DNA of 64,000 nt from Botryotinia globosa (lineage: Eukaryota > Ascomycota > Leotiomycetes > Helotiales > Sclerotiniaceae): contig RCSZ01000005.1 of NCBI GenBank assembly GCA_014898425.1, positions 1,762,501 to 1,826,500 of the forward strand, in the 5' to 3' direction. Under the pieces are notes generated by a model. That model did no database searches, had not been told where the DNA came from, and saw only the letters and a list, made by a program, of their open reading frames with translations. A program made the translations under genes and the position numbers. Below, piece after piece: positions 11,486 through 23,678 of the stretch (within the stretch, counting starts at the first letter, position 1; each line of letters starts with the position of its first letter).

Positions 11486-12982
11486 ATGAAAATTTCTGAC
11501 TTGGGACTGGTGTGTGTAGCATGCACAGCTACATTGATCCAAGCAGAGATCTTTTCGACCCCGGTTTACTCTGTAGCAAGAAACTCCACGTATGCGCAAG
11601 CAAAAAGAGCAGCTGCACGAGAGGACAGAATTGCAAAGAGTAGAACCAATAGTCACAAGAAGAGTGAAGTGAAAAAGGAGAGAGCAAGGGTGTCGAGGCG
11701 TGTCAGACATATTGAAGATGAACAAAGGATATTCAAAGGCCCGGTCGGAGGTGTGGAGAACGATGATGAGTATTTGGCAGCTTTGCAGGAGGAAGGCAGA
11801 TTTCTGGACGATGTAAGGGCAAGATACGGAGGTGGAGTCCCGGAATGGGTAAGTTCATCACCCGCTCGTAATTTTCGACCAACAATACTGATCTAAGTAC
11901 AGGATTGGAATGAATTAGTGTATGTCATAGATCTGGAGGCTGGGAGCCCACCTCAGAGCTCACGAGCTCTTCTTTCCATCTCAGATAATGATATGTTTCT
12001 ACCGTCAGTTGATTGTACGAATACATGCCATTCCCATCAACTTTACGACCCCTCTTTGTCAAACACGAAAGCATGGATAGGCACTCTTTTTGCTATGGAC
12101 TATTCCAGGTGCTCTGTATTTGGAAACCTAGTCTCCGATACTATCGCTTTCGCCGGCCTAACGATTTCACAGCAATTCGGCACTGCCGATAGTGTGGGAC
12201 GGTTTACAGATTCAGATTGGGGTAACTTGGAATGGGATGGGCTCTTTGGGCTAGCTCCTTCATCTACGCACTCTCCTCACTCAATTCCAAATCCATTCAT
12301 CAGTCTTCGTTCCCAAAAACTCATTCAAATACCGGTCTTCACTCTCCTTCTTCCACAAACTCCAGACACTCCTGGTATCCTCACCTTCGGTACAATAGAC
12401 CATACGCGCTACACCGGCTCCCTCAAGGTTCTCCCCCTCCTAAATCACACAATTACTCCGCAAACTCGCTCTACCCTGCTCCCAGATCTCATCACCGATC
12501 GCTGGCAAGTCCCTTGCAAATCTCTTACCATCTCTGGCACATCCTCCTCCTACAACCTCCGTCCATACATCGCCATCCTTGAAACATCCTATCCAGGTAT
12601 CGGTCTCCATTCATCTCTCGTCACTTCCCTCCACACCTATCTCGGAATGGAGTTCCGCGGCTACGATGTCCCACCTTCCGTTCCCTGTTCCCGCCGTGAT
12701 TCATTACCTGTCATTACTTTACACCTCGGGGATCATGAATTCCCATTAACGGCATATGAATATACTTTGGAAGTAGATAGAACAGATATAGGTGGTCGTA
12801 GATGTGTGTCGTTGTTTATGGAGATGGAAGATGAGATGGGAGGAGATGTGAAGCGTATTGTATTAGGAAGTGGGTTCCTGAGGAACTGGTTGGGGGTGTT
12901 TAATTTGAAGGAAAGGGAGGTGGCTTTTGGGAAGGTGGGGGTAGTTGGGATGGTGGAAGAAAATATGAAGTCTAGAGTCTAA
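11486..12982 (+). CDS. Secreted pepsin-fold (A1) protein, probable pseudoprotease
   Basis: Exons 11486-11848 and 11903-12982 (480 aa). A signal peptide (MKISDLGLVCVACTATLIQA) is followed by a basic, propeptide-like stretch rich in Arg/Lys. The pepsin fold is readable: FLPSVDCTNTC after the first active-site position, the SVGRFTDSDWG region, WDGLFGLAP, GILTFGTID, and the closing GSGFLRNWLGVFNLKEREVAFG. However, the first DTGS motif is replaced by SISDND (Asp to Ser by alignment to FLPS) and the second DTG-S/T by ETSY (Asp to Glu, Gly to Ser). Both catalytic Asp positions are therefore altered, so proteolysis is unlikely. It may act as a binding protein or inhibitor. No stop or frameshift, so it looks maintained rather than decaying. 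No GPI signal seen. Confidence 0.82.
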
Positions 12983-14212
12983 AGGATCGAGGGAAATTGT
13001 AATGTTTGAATTCAGGAACGGAGTAAAGTGGCCGGGAGCGGAATGCTAGGTAGTCAGAAGTGAAGGCTTCGTAGTTGCTTAGTATAGAGGTTACCTCTAG
13101 AGCCAAGGCGTTGCCGTGTGTATTTAAGGCACTCTGAGGTTGTAATTGATACTTTCAACATTAAAATTGCAAAACCGAATAGTTAGCTGACTAGCGCCTT
13201 TACTAGCAGCCCGTGAACTTCTAAGAGTCGTGAACAAGAATAGAGACATGCCAGAGAGGCAAAAGCTATATGTTGAGACAGAATATAACTCTTTCAATCT
13301 TTAGGGGGTTTGACCCATTCATTAGTTGAGTGTAAAGTAAAGACAGACTTCTCCGGTACTTTGGAGATGATTACATACTTTAGATGAAGGGGTTTAACGG
13401 AGTCCCAATGTCAAAGATGAATACGTCAATGTCAGAAATGTGTTTGAGCACTTAAACACAGTGATAATTAGAATCGATCTTGAGTATTTGTAGGAAGAGT
13501 GAAGTAAACTTTGGATGAAAATAGCATAACTCTACTCAAATTCATACTTTGTCTTCTTCGATTTTCTTAGCGTCGTTATCTGATCTGTATTGTCGTCATA
13601 AGACCTATCAATATCGACATTTTCTCGACCGAAAAGACCTAATTTTCAAGGATAAGGTTACATACTATCTAAAAGGAATAAACATCTCACGTTCCTGCGC
13701 AAAACCTAAGACATGGGATATAGAAGTTCTAGAAACTCAATCAGTGATACACAGATTTACACTAGCTTCTTATAGACGTTAGCTTCTCTTCCCCTCATTA
13801 GACAATTAAAGCTCTAGGGTATACAGAGTAGCTCAACCAGAACTTAATAACGTCTGTCCGGAATCCTAATAACTCTCGATTCTTTCTCCATTTTGAGTAT
13901 CCATCCCAAGACTTCCAAAGTTTTGATTTCTACCAATCAATGATTTGATATTTCATTCTACTCGAATATCAAAGGGATCCGAATAAACGATTGAGGACAG
14001 CCCCTCCTTTTTTATTATCTTATCTAGGTACGAAGCACAGTGTAGGCTGATTAAAACCGAAAAAGTTCTTTGCTGTCGGTCGGTCGGTCGATCAGTTCGG
14101 GTTGTGGCATTCTTATCTCTCGGGAAAGAAACATATCGCAAAGCCTAAACCGTAGGAAAGCGAAAGAGCTTCGATCATTTACACAACTAAGCTTACTCTT
14201 TTTGCTATTATC
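12983..14212. other. Intergenic, 1.2 kb
   Basis: 3' UTR of the pepsin-fold gene and promoter/leader of the Zn2Cys6 gene. Nothing else recognised. A short GGTCGGTCGGTCGATC run sits near 14080. Confidence 0.5.
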
Positions 14213-17200
14213 ATGTCGGCGCCGGCGACCAATTTTACACAGCAGGAGAAATCGAGTGAGCCTAGTACTAATGGCACACCTTCTACTGGTCAGCAGCAGT
14301 CCAAGTCGCAGAATGGTTAGTGGAGAAATCTGGGGATATTCTTTTGAATCAGCCATGGTCGCACAATGCCATTGAACATGTAGACTGACATTTCAGTAGG
14401 AGGAAATCACAAAAGAATTTATCAAGCTTGCATCCCATGGTAATTGACCCCATTCAATGGTCTCATCTCAAGGCTAATAGTAATTGCAGTCGTCGTCGCA
14501 AAGTGAGATGCGATTTAGGAAGTGTCGATAATCCGAGTGATCCACCCTGTGTACGATGCCGACGCGAAAGTAAAGAATGTTTCTTTTCAGCCACGAGAAG
14601 AAAGAGGAAGGCGGATGGCAGTAGAGAAAATAGTGTCGAAGATGAATATGCCGATGACTATGTGACGCGCAATGGTCGAAAGATGGTTTCTGGCTCTCCC
14701 CCCGCAACTTTCAGACAAAACTCTATGGGAGCCCCCCCTTCTGCTCGATCGACAAGCAACGCTTTTGCTGATAGTGCGCGCATGGATCCTGGACCTCCTC
14801 TTACGCCAGGTGGTTCTATTGGAAGAACCCAGCCTCTACGAAGACCTCAATCAGAAACACGACAGCAAGAAGAAAGAGATCAGAATGTAGAGAATCCAGA
14901 AGCGCAAGAAGTTATGAGACAGGAAGTTTATGGCCCTCATGATGCTTTGGATCTTCTTTACAAGGCTGCTACTGATAGGTATGCTGAGATCTTTCATCTG
15001 GAGCAATTCATACCCGAATTCCTGCTTCGCATTGCTGCATTTTTCTATGGACAGCTCTAATGAGAAAAAACGGTTCTGCTGTTTTGCAATTGGCTAGATC
15101 TACAAGAATACATCATCATCACGAGAAGTTGCACTAATTTCTTCTACAGTCCAGGTCACAAAAGAGCACGACTAGACAGTAATAGCCAAGAATCTCCAAG
15201 AATTGGCCACAGAGCACAATCTGCCTCTCAGAGCTATCAAGGCCCTACAACTCAGCATACTTCATTTCCTATAAGCCATATGCGACACACAACCACACAC
15301 ACGGAATCTCCCATCGATCCTACGTTGTCAACTGGCGATACCATTCCATTAGACAAAGATCATGATCTGGGATACCAGGACGCAATTAAAGCTTGGTCAA
15401 GGTTTAGATTTGTTCGCGCAGGATGGTTCACTGCAGCGGAAGCTATTCAATATATCACATAGTAAGTTTTCTCAATTCTCTAACTTGCAAGTAAACTAAT
15501 GACTGGGTTAGCTATTACGAATTCTTGTCACCACTAACACCCATCTCTCCCCCTACGTTTAAAGAGCCTTACACTCATCCTATGCTTCTAGTCGAAGAAC
15601 CAATTCTCACAGTGACATTATTGACAATTTCAAGTCGGTACATGGAAATGTCTGGAGCTGGAGGGCATTCTAGATCGTACGCGATCCATGAACAGCTTTG
15701 GACTTACTTGAGAGGCATGATCGAGAGATGTCTTTGGGGTCAAGAAGCATTCGGTGGTGGGTTTTGTGGTTCCGGCGCGGAGGCTTCTCTCACATCAAGC
15801 ACTGCACCATGGAGAGGACTTCGGAAAGGCAGTCTTCGTACTCTTGGTACAATTGAAAGTCTGATGATCTTGACAGAGTGGCATCCTCGTGCTCTGCACT
15901 TTCCTCCTGCGGAAGCAACCGATGAACTCATGTTACCAGTTCCTGACAGGGAAGATGCTTTCACTACTGATGAAGAAGGCAAACACCATCTACCTGGCGG
16001 TGTTGGAGGGCGAAGAATCGAAGGCTGGCTAGAACCTGCTTGGAGAAGTGATCGAATGTGCTGGATGTTGTTGAGTACTGCCATGGGCCTCGGCTACGAA
16101 CTAGGTGTCTTTGATGATATTGACGAGTCGTTGGCTGATGGTGGAGAAATGACACGACCGGAATACAACGAAGAATCATATCGAATAAGAGCCGCGAGAA
16201 TTAAGCGGCTGGTGCTAATCTATGTCACGCAACTAGCTGGACGTCTAGGTTGGACCAATATGGTTCCTGAACACCTACGGAAAACGGATCCTGCATTTGC
16301 TCCAAGAAAACGTAGGCTATCGATTGATGGTAAAACCCCCGACACCAATACAACCAGTGTTACAAATTTTAATTACATTCCCGATTTAGAATTGGATGAT
16401 CAGATTATTCATTGCTGGGCTGGGATTAGTAATGCCATGCGCATGGGCAACGAAAAAATCTTTAGATCTAGGCAATACACGACCAAAATCATCCAAGACG
16501 GTAGCTACACAGATCTCTTGAAGGATTTTCAACCAATGTTAAGTTCATGGAAACGAGAGTTCGATAGATTTGGATTGCCTCTCTACATTCGACACATTCT
16601 GACCATAGAGTACGAGTATGTCAGAATATACATAAACTCTCTCTCTTTGCAGGCGGTTGTTGAAAGATGCACGAGCAATGCAACCAATCGAACAAATGCC
16701 TCCAACGATTCAGGTTTACCACTAGGAAGTGCCATGTCCCCAGAGACACAGAATTACTTCGGAAAGCTACCATTAGCGAGACTCGGTGGTTTTGGAGCGA
16801 CTGATCAGGGATATGTCAGAGAAGTTGTCGAGGGATGCCGCAACCTATTACGAACGGTCGTAGAGGGACTTCTACCAAACGATTATCTGAAGCATGCTCC
16901 TGTTCGAACATACTTCCGGATCATAAGTGGTGCCATGTTTTTGTTGAAAACATTCGCATTAGGAGCATCTAAACATGATGTTGAGATCAGCATCAGCCTC
17001 ATGGATTCTGCGGTCAATGCACTTCGTACTTGTGTAGTCGACGACGTCCATCTCGGCATTCGCTTTGCGGAATTGCTGGAAACATTGACCAAGCGTCTAC
17101 GTAGTCGCTTCATTAGCGCCCCTGAAGCACCTCCTCTCTCAGGAGAACCTGGAAGTAGAAGTCGCACTCCGGCACCACCTCATGACGCAGATCCGAATAA

Positions 17201-17663
17201 GTTGAGACGTGACCCAGCTGATCCGATTCGAGATTGGAATGATGGCATGCCCAACTACCATGTAAATGGTCCAGGTAAGCTCAAATACCCAGTGCCCTTC
17301 CCCAAATTCTTGCTCTAACCATTTCATCCCACAGACCTCCATCTTTCTGCCACGCCCTATGATCTCAACCAAGGAGATTTCTACGCCGGCTCCCATTACC
17401 CCGCAGCGCATGGCGGTCCCACCTTCAACAGTGACTCCATCAATTCCATGTTCGGCATGTCAGGCTCTAGCAATGATTGGGGTAACAACAATAGTAGCGA
17501 CGAAATGTGGTATTTACCACCCGGATCCGCCTTCTATCAAGATCTCAATAGCCAGGTGAATATCACGCAGACCGCGGATGGCGTTAATGTGGGCGGTATG
17601 GATTTGCTGGATTATATGGCGTTGGATAATGCGTTCCCGAGCGATGGACAGGTTTTGCATTAA
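14213..17663 (+). CDS. Zn2Cys6 transcription factor with fungal-specific TF domain, 1012 aa
   Basis: Six exons: 14213-14315, 14397-14439, 14490-14978, 15150-15461, 15512-17274 and 17335-17663; total 3039 nt. The zinc cluster is split by intron 2 and has Cys at residues 46, 49, 56, 69, 72 and 79 (C-x2-C-x6-C-x12-C-x2-C-x6-C; ACIPC, RKVRCD, CVRC), followed by a basic RRKRK linker. A Ser/Pro/Gln-rich stretch leads into the middle homology region ([53 protein letters not shown]). The C-terminus is Asn/Asp/Gly-rich with an acidic hydrophobic end ([18 protein letters not shown]) that could be an activation domain. Layout recalls amino-acid-catabolism activators of the ARO80 type, but that is weak recall, so no symbol is given. 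Confidence 0.93.
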
Positions 17664-18201
17664 TTGATTGAAGATGTTTCTGCAGATGATTCAAAGAGAT
17701 GAGGGTGGCGTGAGTCCTTTTATGGCGACGGCAAGGCAAATGATACCAAGGAGTGTGTTGGGAGGTCTAATGGGCTTTGTGGGGTTTGGTTTTGGGCTTA
17801 CTTTTACATGCTTTGGAGTTGATGGCTGGAAGGGGTATGATATTCTGAGCGGGAATTGGTCACAAATAACGAACAGAGCAACGGTGTCAGGTTATATTTT
17901 GGGTTGGGAATGGATTATGGTACTGATGCAAGTAGTATGAAACGAAGTTTTCTCCAGATATATGTATGGAGGGGCAAGTCATAGTAGCTCGAATAGAGAT
18001 TTTGTGCCAATCGAATAGACCTTGAAGCCTGGCAGGTTCTTATGGATGCCTGAACGTCTGAACAGACAATGATGTGATAAAATGCTAACCAAGGCAATGA
18101 ATTTGATGTTTGTTTCGAAGAGACGATGTGGATATCTTCTTCACGTACATGGCAAGCCACGTATCGCAATGAAAATAAGTATCCGTTTGAGCGGGACTGG
18201 G

Positions 18202-19893
18202 TTACATTCCAGCATGGCAGTTTCCTACATCTTTAAACTGTTAGTGATAATTCTATCATGAAACGATCGTGAAAAAGTGTAGAGAAAAATGAAATTTCAG
18301 ATCAAAAGCCTAGTCATAGGCAGTTTCATCAATTACCAACGTGTGGATATGTCGACCGTCGTGATAAATTAATCATCATGTTGGGGAGTGAGGATAATGA
18401 GTGTACGAAATTGAATAATAACATACCAAGAATGAAGAGCCCAGATCAAGGAGCACCGATATGATGCGAGATATCAACTTAGGTCGATAGAACAGGGCAT
18501 CCAATAATCTAAACGATAGTCGTTAGTAATGGCCATGAATTTATTTAAACGGTGTGTAATAGCATGAGCATATTCAGTTAAGATAGGCTCGTCACAGCCG
18601 AGGCTTGGACATATGCTTGTCATTGTCGATCGGTGTCATCAGAATGCTCTAGGGCTGTCGGGAAATTATGAAAAGAGAAGAATTCTTACCAAAATAAGAT
18701 GACACCATAACGTTGGCCGTCGAGAGGATTGCAGAAATTCAAGCCCCTAACAGTTTAATGTTAGCACATGCCTTGATAGAATCAATAACAAGTAAATTCT
18801 TTCCGTCAAAATTCAGAAGGCATGAATGGTATAATTTTGATGGTGTCAACATGGAAAACTCCGATCAGACTCGTCATCTAAAAATGCTCATCATAAAAAG
18901 TGAGAAATTTAATAGAAAATATTTGTTTACCTGATGCTACAGCCCTCACGGAGGTGATGGTGCCCAAAGTCAAAATGAAGACCTGGAACGCCCGATGGGT
19001 ACCGAAAGGATTTCCAAAATCTATGTTTCCAAAATCAGAAAACATACATCATACATGTGTACAACAGATGTTGATAATATGACTGAAATCAGTGGGCGAG
19101 GTTTTCTAGGCCTGCCGCAAAATGGCATATCCATCAAGACCAGAACCATTTTGGAACTGTCGGAGCCCAGTGCCATTCATCATTTTATGCAGTCGCGAGA
19201 TATTGAAAGTGAAGAGAGTTGTGTCGTACCTCTTGCCTTGAAGGGCCCGTCTGATCTTAGAATATAATTAGCATCAATTCAAAGAAGAAAATCATCAAAA
19301 TGAATTGAATTGAAAAATTTGCTCAGTTACAGCCTTTTTTGTCGTCAAAAGCTCGAAAGCTTCAGTCGGTAATTTCCAGCATGCAAAAGCATAAACTGAT
19401 CATCATCACAAATTGTGTGTGGGGTGGGGGAAGGAGGAAAACGTGTGGAGGGGTGAAGGGAAACTTACAATTGTTATGATGAGCCAACATTGAATCCAGA
19501 GATTTATTATAGCAAATGCACATAGCTTGGATTTGTTGCACCGACATCTATCTCAATTGTTAGCTATCATTCTAGTCATGAAATTGCCCAAATGAGTAAA
19601 ATTGTGATCCAATATCAGACTGACGTGTTACAAAAGTTTCATTTCCCGTAGGATCAAAGACTCTAGTTTGCGGTTGTTGTTTTGTCATCACATAGTGAAG
19701 GGAAAGGGAAGAGGATATAGATGTGCTTACCATTGATGATGTATAGGATTAGATTGAATTGAGTTGTGTCAATCCAATCCAATCCATACTGCATGAAGCA
19801 GAGGTTGTTGTTGGGTTGAGAAAAATATTTTGGATGGTTTGAGGGAGAGGCAGAGTTTTGTAGCTTAAAAAATTTCATTCGCGCGCTAAACAC
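18202..19893 (-). other. Possible unannotated multi-exon transcript (coding status unresolved)
   Basis: Several minus-strand intervals have good splice sites: 19469-19547 (ends before GTAAGT), 18690-18746 (ends before GTAAGA), 18427-18508 (ends before GTATGT) and a possible last exon 18202-18237 ending in TAA after ACTAACAG. Translations include hydrophobic runs, for example LCAFAIINLWIQCWLIITI in the first and LLDALFYRPKLISRI in the third. The third and last intervals join in phase, but the second to third join produces TGA, and the earlier joins also fail. This may be a decayed membrane-protein gene, a noncoding spliced RNA, or chance. Confidence 0.25.
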
Positions 19894-20790
19894 TAGCTCG
19901 AAAAGTTTAGCGCAATATCTCTTGCAACCTAAGGCTCATCATTTGTTCTGATTTCAACCTCAGGCTCTAATAATTCAATCAGACTGAATCGATGATGTAT
20001 TCGAGCGTCACGTGGTATAACTATTCGTTTCGGCGATGGGATTGTTTTGCCAGCTCTCACCGAACCTTTCCCACGTAACGCCGAAAGGTGTACCCGACTC
20101 TCCTGTTGCTCCGTAATGAATGTTCTCATCTCATCACATCTCATGTCATGACAAAGATGACATTTCACCAACGAAAAGACCTAGGTAGGTAGGTATACGA
20201 GGTAGGTAGACAGGTAGACAGACACCCAGGTATATATATTCCCTTGCCTTCAAAGTTATAATGGAAAAACATTCTTGCGAACGGAAAGACAAATGACATA
20301 TCCGTCCGAAGCCCGGTTTCGCCCGTATAAGTTATAACTCTATCTATCATGTTCATGTAAAATGATTCGAGACCAATACTTATTTTATCCCTTGGATAAG
20401 CGGATTTATCAGTTGCCAAACGTTGAAATCTGTGATGACTGTACAGTATTTCTCATTCCACCGGAAAATCATTTCTTTCCTTTCCTTTGCTCAATGCTCC
20501 TCGTAGGTCCCCAGTCGAGCCAGTATATACCTCATACTTGCACTCAGCTTGCCCAACAAATGCGCATACCGGGACATATTACGTTTCCCGTGTTTAATTA
20601 CATATACTCTTCCGGCGCCCATTCCTCCGATCCTTTTAGCGCGGGGCATTGGATGAACAAAGCAACCCGACCAAGCAAATACAACACGGGACCTGAGTGC
20701 GGGGCTGGTGGGGTGGCTGGTGGGGGGCTGGTGGGGGGGGACCTTAAAAAAGCCACTTAAGTTTCCAGTGGGACGTGTGATATGGATGTG

Positions 20791-20856
20791 ATGAGAGAGG
20801 TGAGAGGTGAGAGGTGAGAGGTGAGAGGTGAGAGATGAGAGATGAGAGATGAGAGA
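20791..20856. repeat. GAGAGGT/GAGAGAT minisatellite
   Basis: About nine tandem 7-bp units, GAGAGGT shifting to GAGAGAT. Located about 320 bp upstream of the FBP1 start. Confidence 0.85.
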
Positions 20857-21178
20857 GCGCAGCATATCTGGATGTCTGGGTAGGTGGTAAGGCAACAATA
20901 AACAAAACACAATTGTGGAATTGGGGTATTCTAGTCTGTCTGGTGGCTCGGTGTGTGGGAGAGTCATGTTTACAAACTGTCTATTCATCGGCGTGCTCGT
21001 TCGTCCTCTCTTAATTATCGAATTCTGCTTCCGGAAATCATACCCGTGTAGACCCGAGGTCCAGTATTTATAACAACAGGCGCCGTACTTTGATACTCCC
21101 CTCGATAACTCCTTTCTATTGATTATTTGTTTATAAAATCAAACAATTCAAAAAATATTCCTGCTCAATATTCTCAAC

Positions 21179-22325
21179 ATGTCTCACGGCGGCGACCAAG
21201 GCTCAACAGAGCATATCAACACAGACATTATCACTCTCACTAGATTCCTCACCGAAGAACAAACAAAAGTTAAAGAGGCAACCGGAGATTTCACGTATGC
21301 CATCTACATCATTCAACTCTTTTAAATCTGCAGAAAACTAACAAGAGCCAGACTTCTTTGCCATGCCCTCCAATTTTCCTTCAAATCGATAGCATACTAT
21401 ATCCGTCGCGCAACCCTCATCAACCTAACCGGTCTCGCAGGATCAAGCAACATCACTGGAGACGACCAAAAGAAACTCGACGTAATTGGCAATGACCTCT
21501 TTATCGCTGCCATGAAATCTTCCGGAAAATGCGCCGTTTTAGTTTCAGAAGAGGAAGAAGAAGCCATCTTCTTTCCCGAAGCTAAAGGTGCCCGTTATGC
21601 CGTAGCATGCGACCCCATCGACGGTTCCTCCAATCTCGACGCTGGTGTCTCCGTCGGCACAATCTTCGGTATTCATAAACTCGCAGAAGGCTCTACAGGA
21701 ACCAAGGAAGATCTCCTCAAGCCCGGAACCGAGCTCATCGCCGCAGGCTTCACCATGTACGGTGCCTCGGCCCAATTAGTTATTACAATGAAGGGAGGTG
21801 GTGTCAATGGTTTCACAATGGATAACGCATTGGGAGAATTCATCCTCACACATCCCGATATGAAATTACCTAAATCGAGATCCATCTACTCGGTCAATGA
21901 GGGAAATTCTCTTTACTGGGAAGATAGCACCAAAAACTACTTTAACTCATTAAAGTACCCTGAGAAAGAGGGCGGAAAACCTTATAGCGCAAGATATATC
22001 GGAAGTATGGTGGCAGATGCTTATCGAACATTGTTATACGGAGGTATTTTCGCCTACCCGGCGGATAAGAAGAGTCCCAAGGGTAAATTGAGAATCTTGT
22101 ACGAATGTGCACCTATGGCAATGGTTTTTGAAAACGGCAAGTTTCCTTTTCTCTCCCCGTATTTACACACGGAATCCTAACATAATACCTCCAGCCGGCG
22201 GCCAAGCATTGAACAGCAAAATGGACCGAATGATGGAAGTAGTACCCGAGAGTATCCACGACAGATCCGGTATCTTCATGGGTAGTTGGGATGAAATGGA
22301 GAAGGTCAAGTCATTTCATAAGTGA
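21179..22325 (+). CDS. FBP1: Fructose-1,6-bisphosphatase
   Basis: Three exons: 21179-21294, 21352-22136 and 22195-22325 (343 aa, normal length). It hydrolyses fructose-1,6-bisphosphate to fructose-6-phosphate, the committed cytosolic step of gluconeogenesis. Seen: GDFTLLCHALQFSFKSIAYYIRRA across intron 1; the metal/phosphate motif DPIDGSSNLDAGVSVGTIFG at about residue 126; and KLRILYECAPMA, a signature of the active site. Intron 2 uses a GC donor (AACG|GCAAGT), needed to join FEN to AGGQALNSK. An upstream CAG at 21331-21333 gives an alternative in-frame acceptor that would add six residues. Glucose repression is usual for the gene, but no Mig1-type site was confirmed here. Confidence 0.96.
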
Positions 22326-22770
22326 GGGAGGAGTTTGATATCAAGATGATTGGCTTCGGGGATTGGGGTTTAGGATATGGTTCTAGGTAGCGAATATCAT
22401 TTTGTTTCTGGCCCTGAATAATAAATAAATAACTAAATAAATAAATACACTTATGACGATATGCAGTTCCCTGAGTGAGGTGAGATGAGATGAGATGAGA
22501 GTGAGAGTGAAAAATGAGATATCGCAGTTGGAATGAATTATTGATACTATTCATTAGAAACCCGTCTACCTGTCTACTCTACACCCTCTCCCCTTCTCAG
22601 CCAAACCACACATCTCCCCGTATCAGGAAATGCAAACATCTTCAAGAATACATATATACATACCCACCCCCAAGATCCAAGATCCAAGATCCAAGATATC
22701 CACGAGTAGAGTAAATGACCCAAAACAGAAAGAAAAACTAAAGAAAACTAACATATCTCTCGCTTGGAAA

Positions 22771-22831
22771 GATATGATATAATATCATATATTGTGATAT
22801 AAATTGATATAAATTGATATGAATTGATATG
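22771..22831. repeat. AT-rich GATATAAATT-type tandem run
   Basis: Imperfect 10-bp units (TGATATAAAT, TGATATGAAT) preceded by a small GATATGATATAATATCATATA palindrome-like stretch. Confidence 0.6.
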
Positions 22832-22920
22832 CTATAGAATATCTGACATGGCTATCGTGTAGTACAGAGCGTCTTGGCATATAGTCTGCTGGTATTGGGA
22901 GTGTGATTTTTTAGGTTATG

Positions 22921-23007
22921 GTGAGGTGATTGTGAGGTGATTGTGAAGTGATTGTGAAATGATTGTGAAGTGATTGTGAAGTGATGGTGAAGTGATTGTG
23001 AAGTGAT
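22921..23007. repeat. 11-bp minisatellite GTGAAGTGATT
   Basis: About eight near-identical 11-bp units with G/A variants (GTGAGGTGATT, GTGAAATGATT, GTGATGGTGAA). Noncoding. Confidence 0.85.
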
Positions 23008-23479
23008 TTTGTGATTATATATATCTATATGTATTTGTGTGTATATCTAATTAGACATCTGCATATGTATATACATATCTGTGGTATTGTATATTGTATA
23101 TTGTATATTATATCTACAAGAAACCTCTATAATCTAAAGTCAACAAGCTGTATCATATGCCCCCCTCCTCCCCTCTTCCCCTCTTCCTCAGCATCCCACA
23201 ATTCTCCTCCTCCAAGATCTCGTTTGTAGAGGATCAAAATAAAACGCAAGTATAGCAGATGTATTGTGTTTCCTCCAATTAATATCTGAAGTGTATATGT
23301 TACACATCCTCTCTCTACTCTCTCCTCTCCGTTTCTCTTTTCATACCCAGATGTTCGTGTTTCCAAAATACATTTGTAAATCTGTCTTTCCTCAATCTCA
23401 TTTTCGTCTCCATCTCCCTTCTCAATTTTCTCCGTTCCCCTCGCTAAACCTTTCAAAACCCTTTATATTCCCATTTCCA

Positions 23480-23494
23480 CCCCCCCCCCCCCCC
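23480..23494. repeat. Poly-C tract, 15 bases
   Basis: Uninterrupted run of 15 C. The length may vary through sequencing or replication slippage. Confidence 0.85.
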
Positions 23495-23678
23495 AATTCC
23501 TACCAATTAAACAATACATTAACCCCTTCAATTTTTAGACCATTCTTTCCCTATCTCTTCCTCATAATAACCACCCCTCCATGCCCAAATCTCACACACC
23601 CTCCACCTCAAAGAAAATATAATACACCGACTCCCATAAGCTACAATCGAACCGTCCCTCATTACTCACCAGAAACTA

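Larger units (their letters stand above)
17664..21178. other. Intergenic, 3.5 kb, with exon-like fragments and a minisatellite
   Basis: Holds the 3' UTR of the Zn2Cys6 gene, the FBP1 promoter and, between about 18.2 and 19.9 kb, a set of splice-site-bounded open segments on the minus strand (separate entry). No complete gene model could be closed. Confidence 0.5.
22326..23678. other. Intergenic with several simple repeats
   Basis: 1.35 kb between FBP1 and the 2EXR-like gene (convergent). Contains a GATCCAA run (22671-22697), a GATATAAATT-type run (22771-22831), an 11-bp minisatellite (22921-23007), a TATTGTA run near 23090 and a 15-base poly-C (23480-23494). No gene seen. Confidence 0.6.

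Noticed and set aside
14070..14375. Plus and minus ORFs over the start of the Zn2Cys6 gene
   Set aside because: The [10 protein letters not shown] frame starting at 14213 splices cleanly into the zinc cluster, so the others are shadows.
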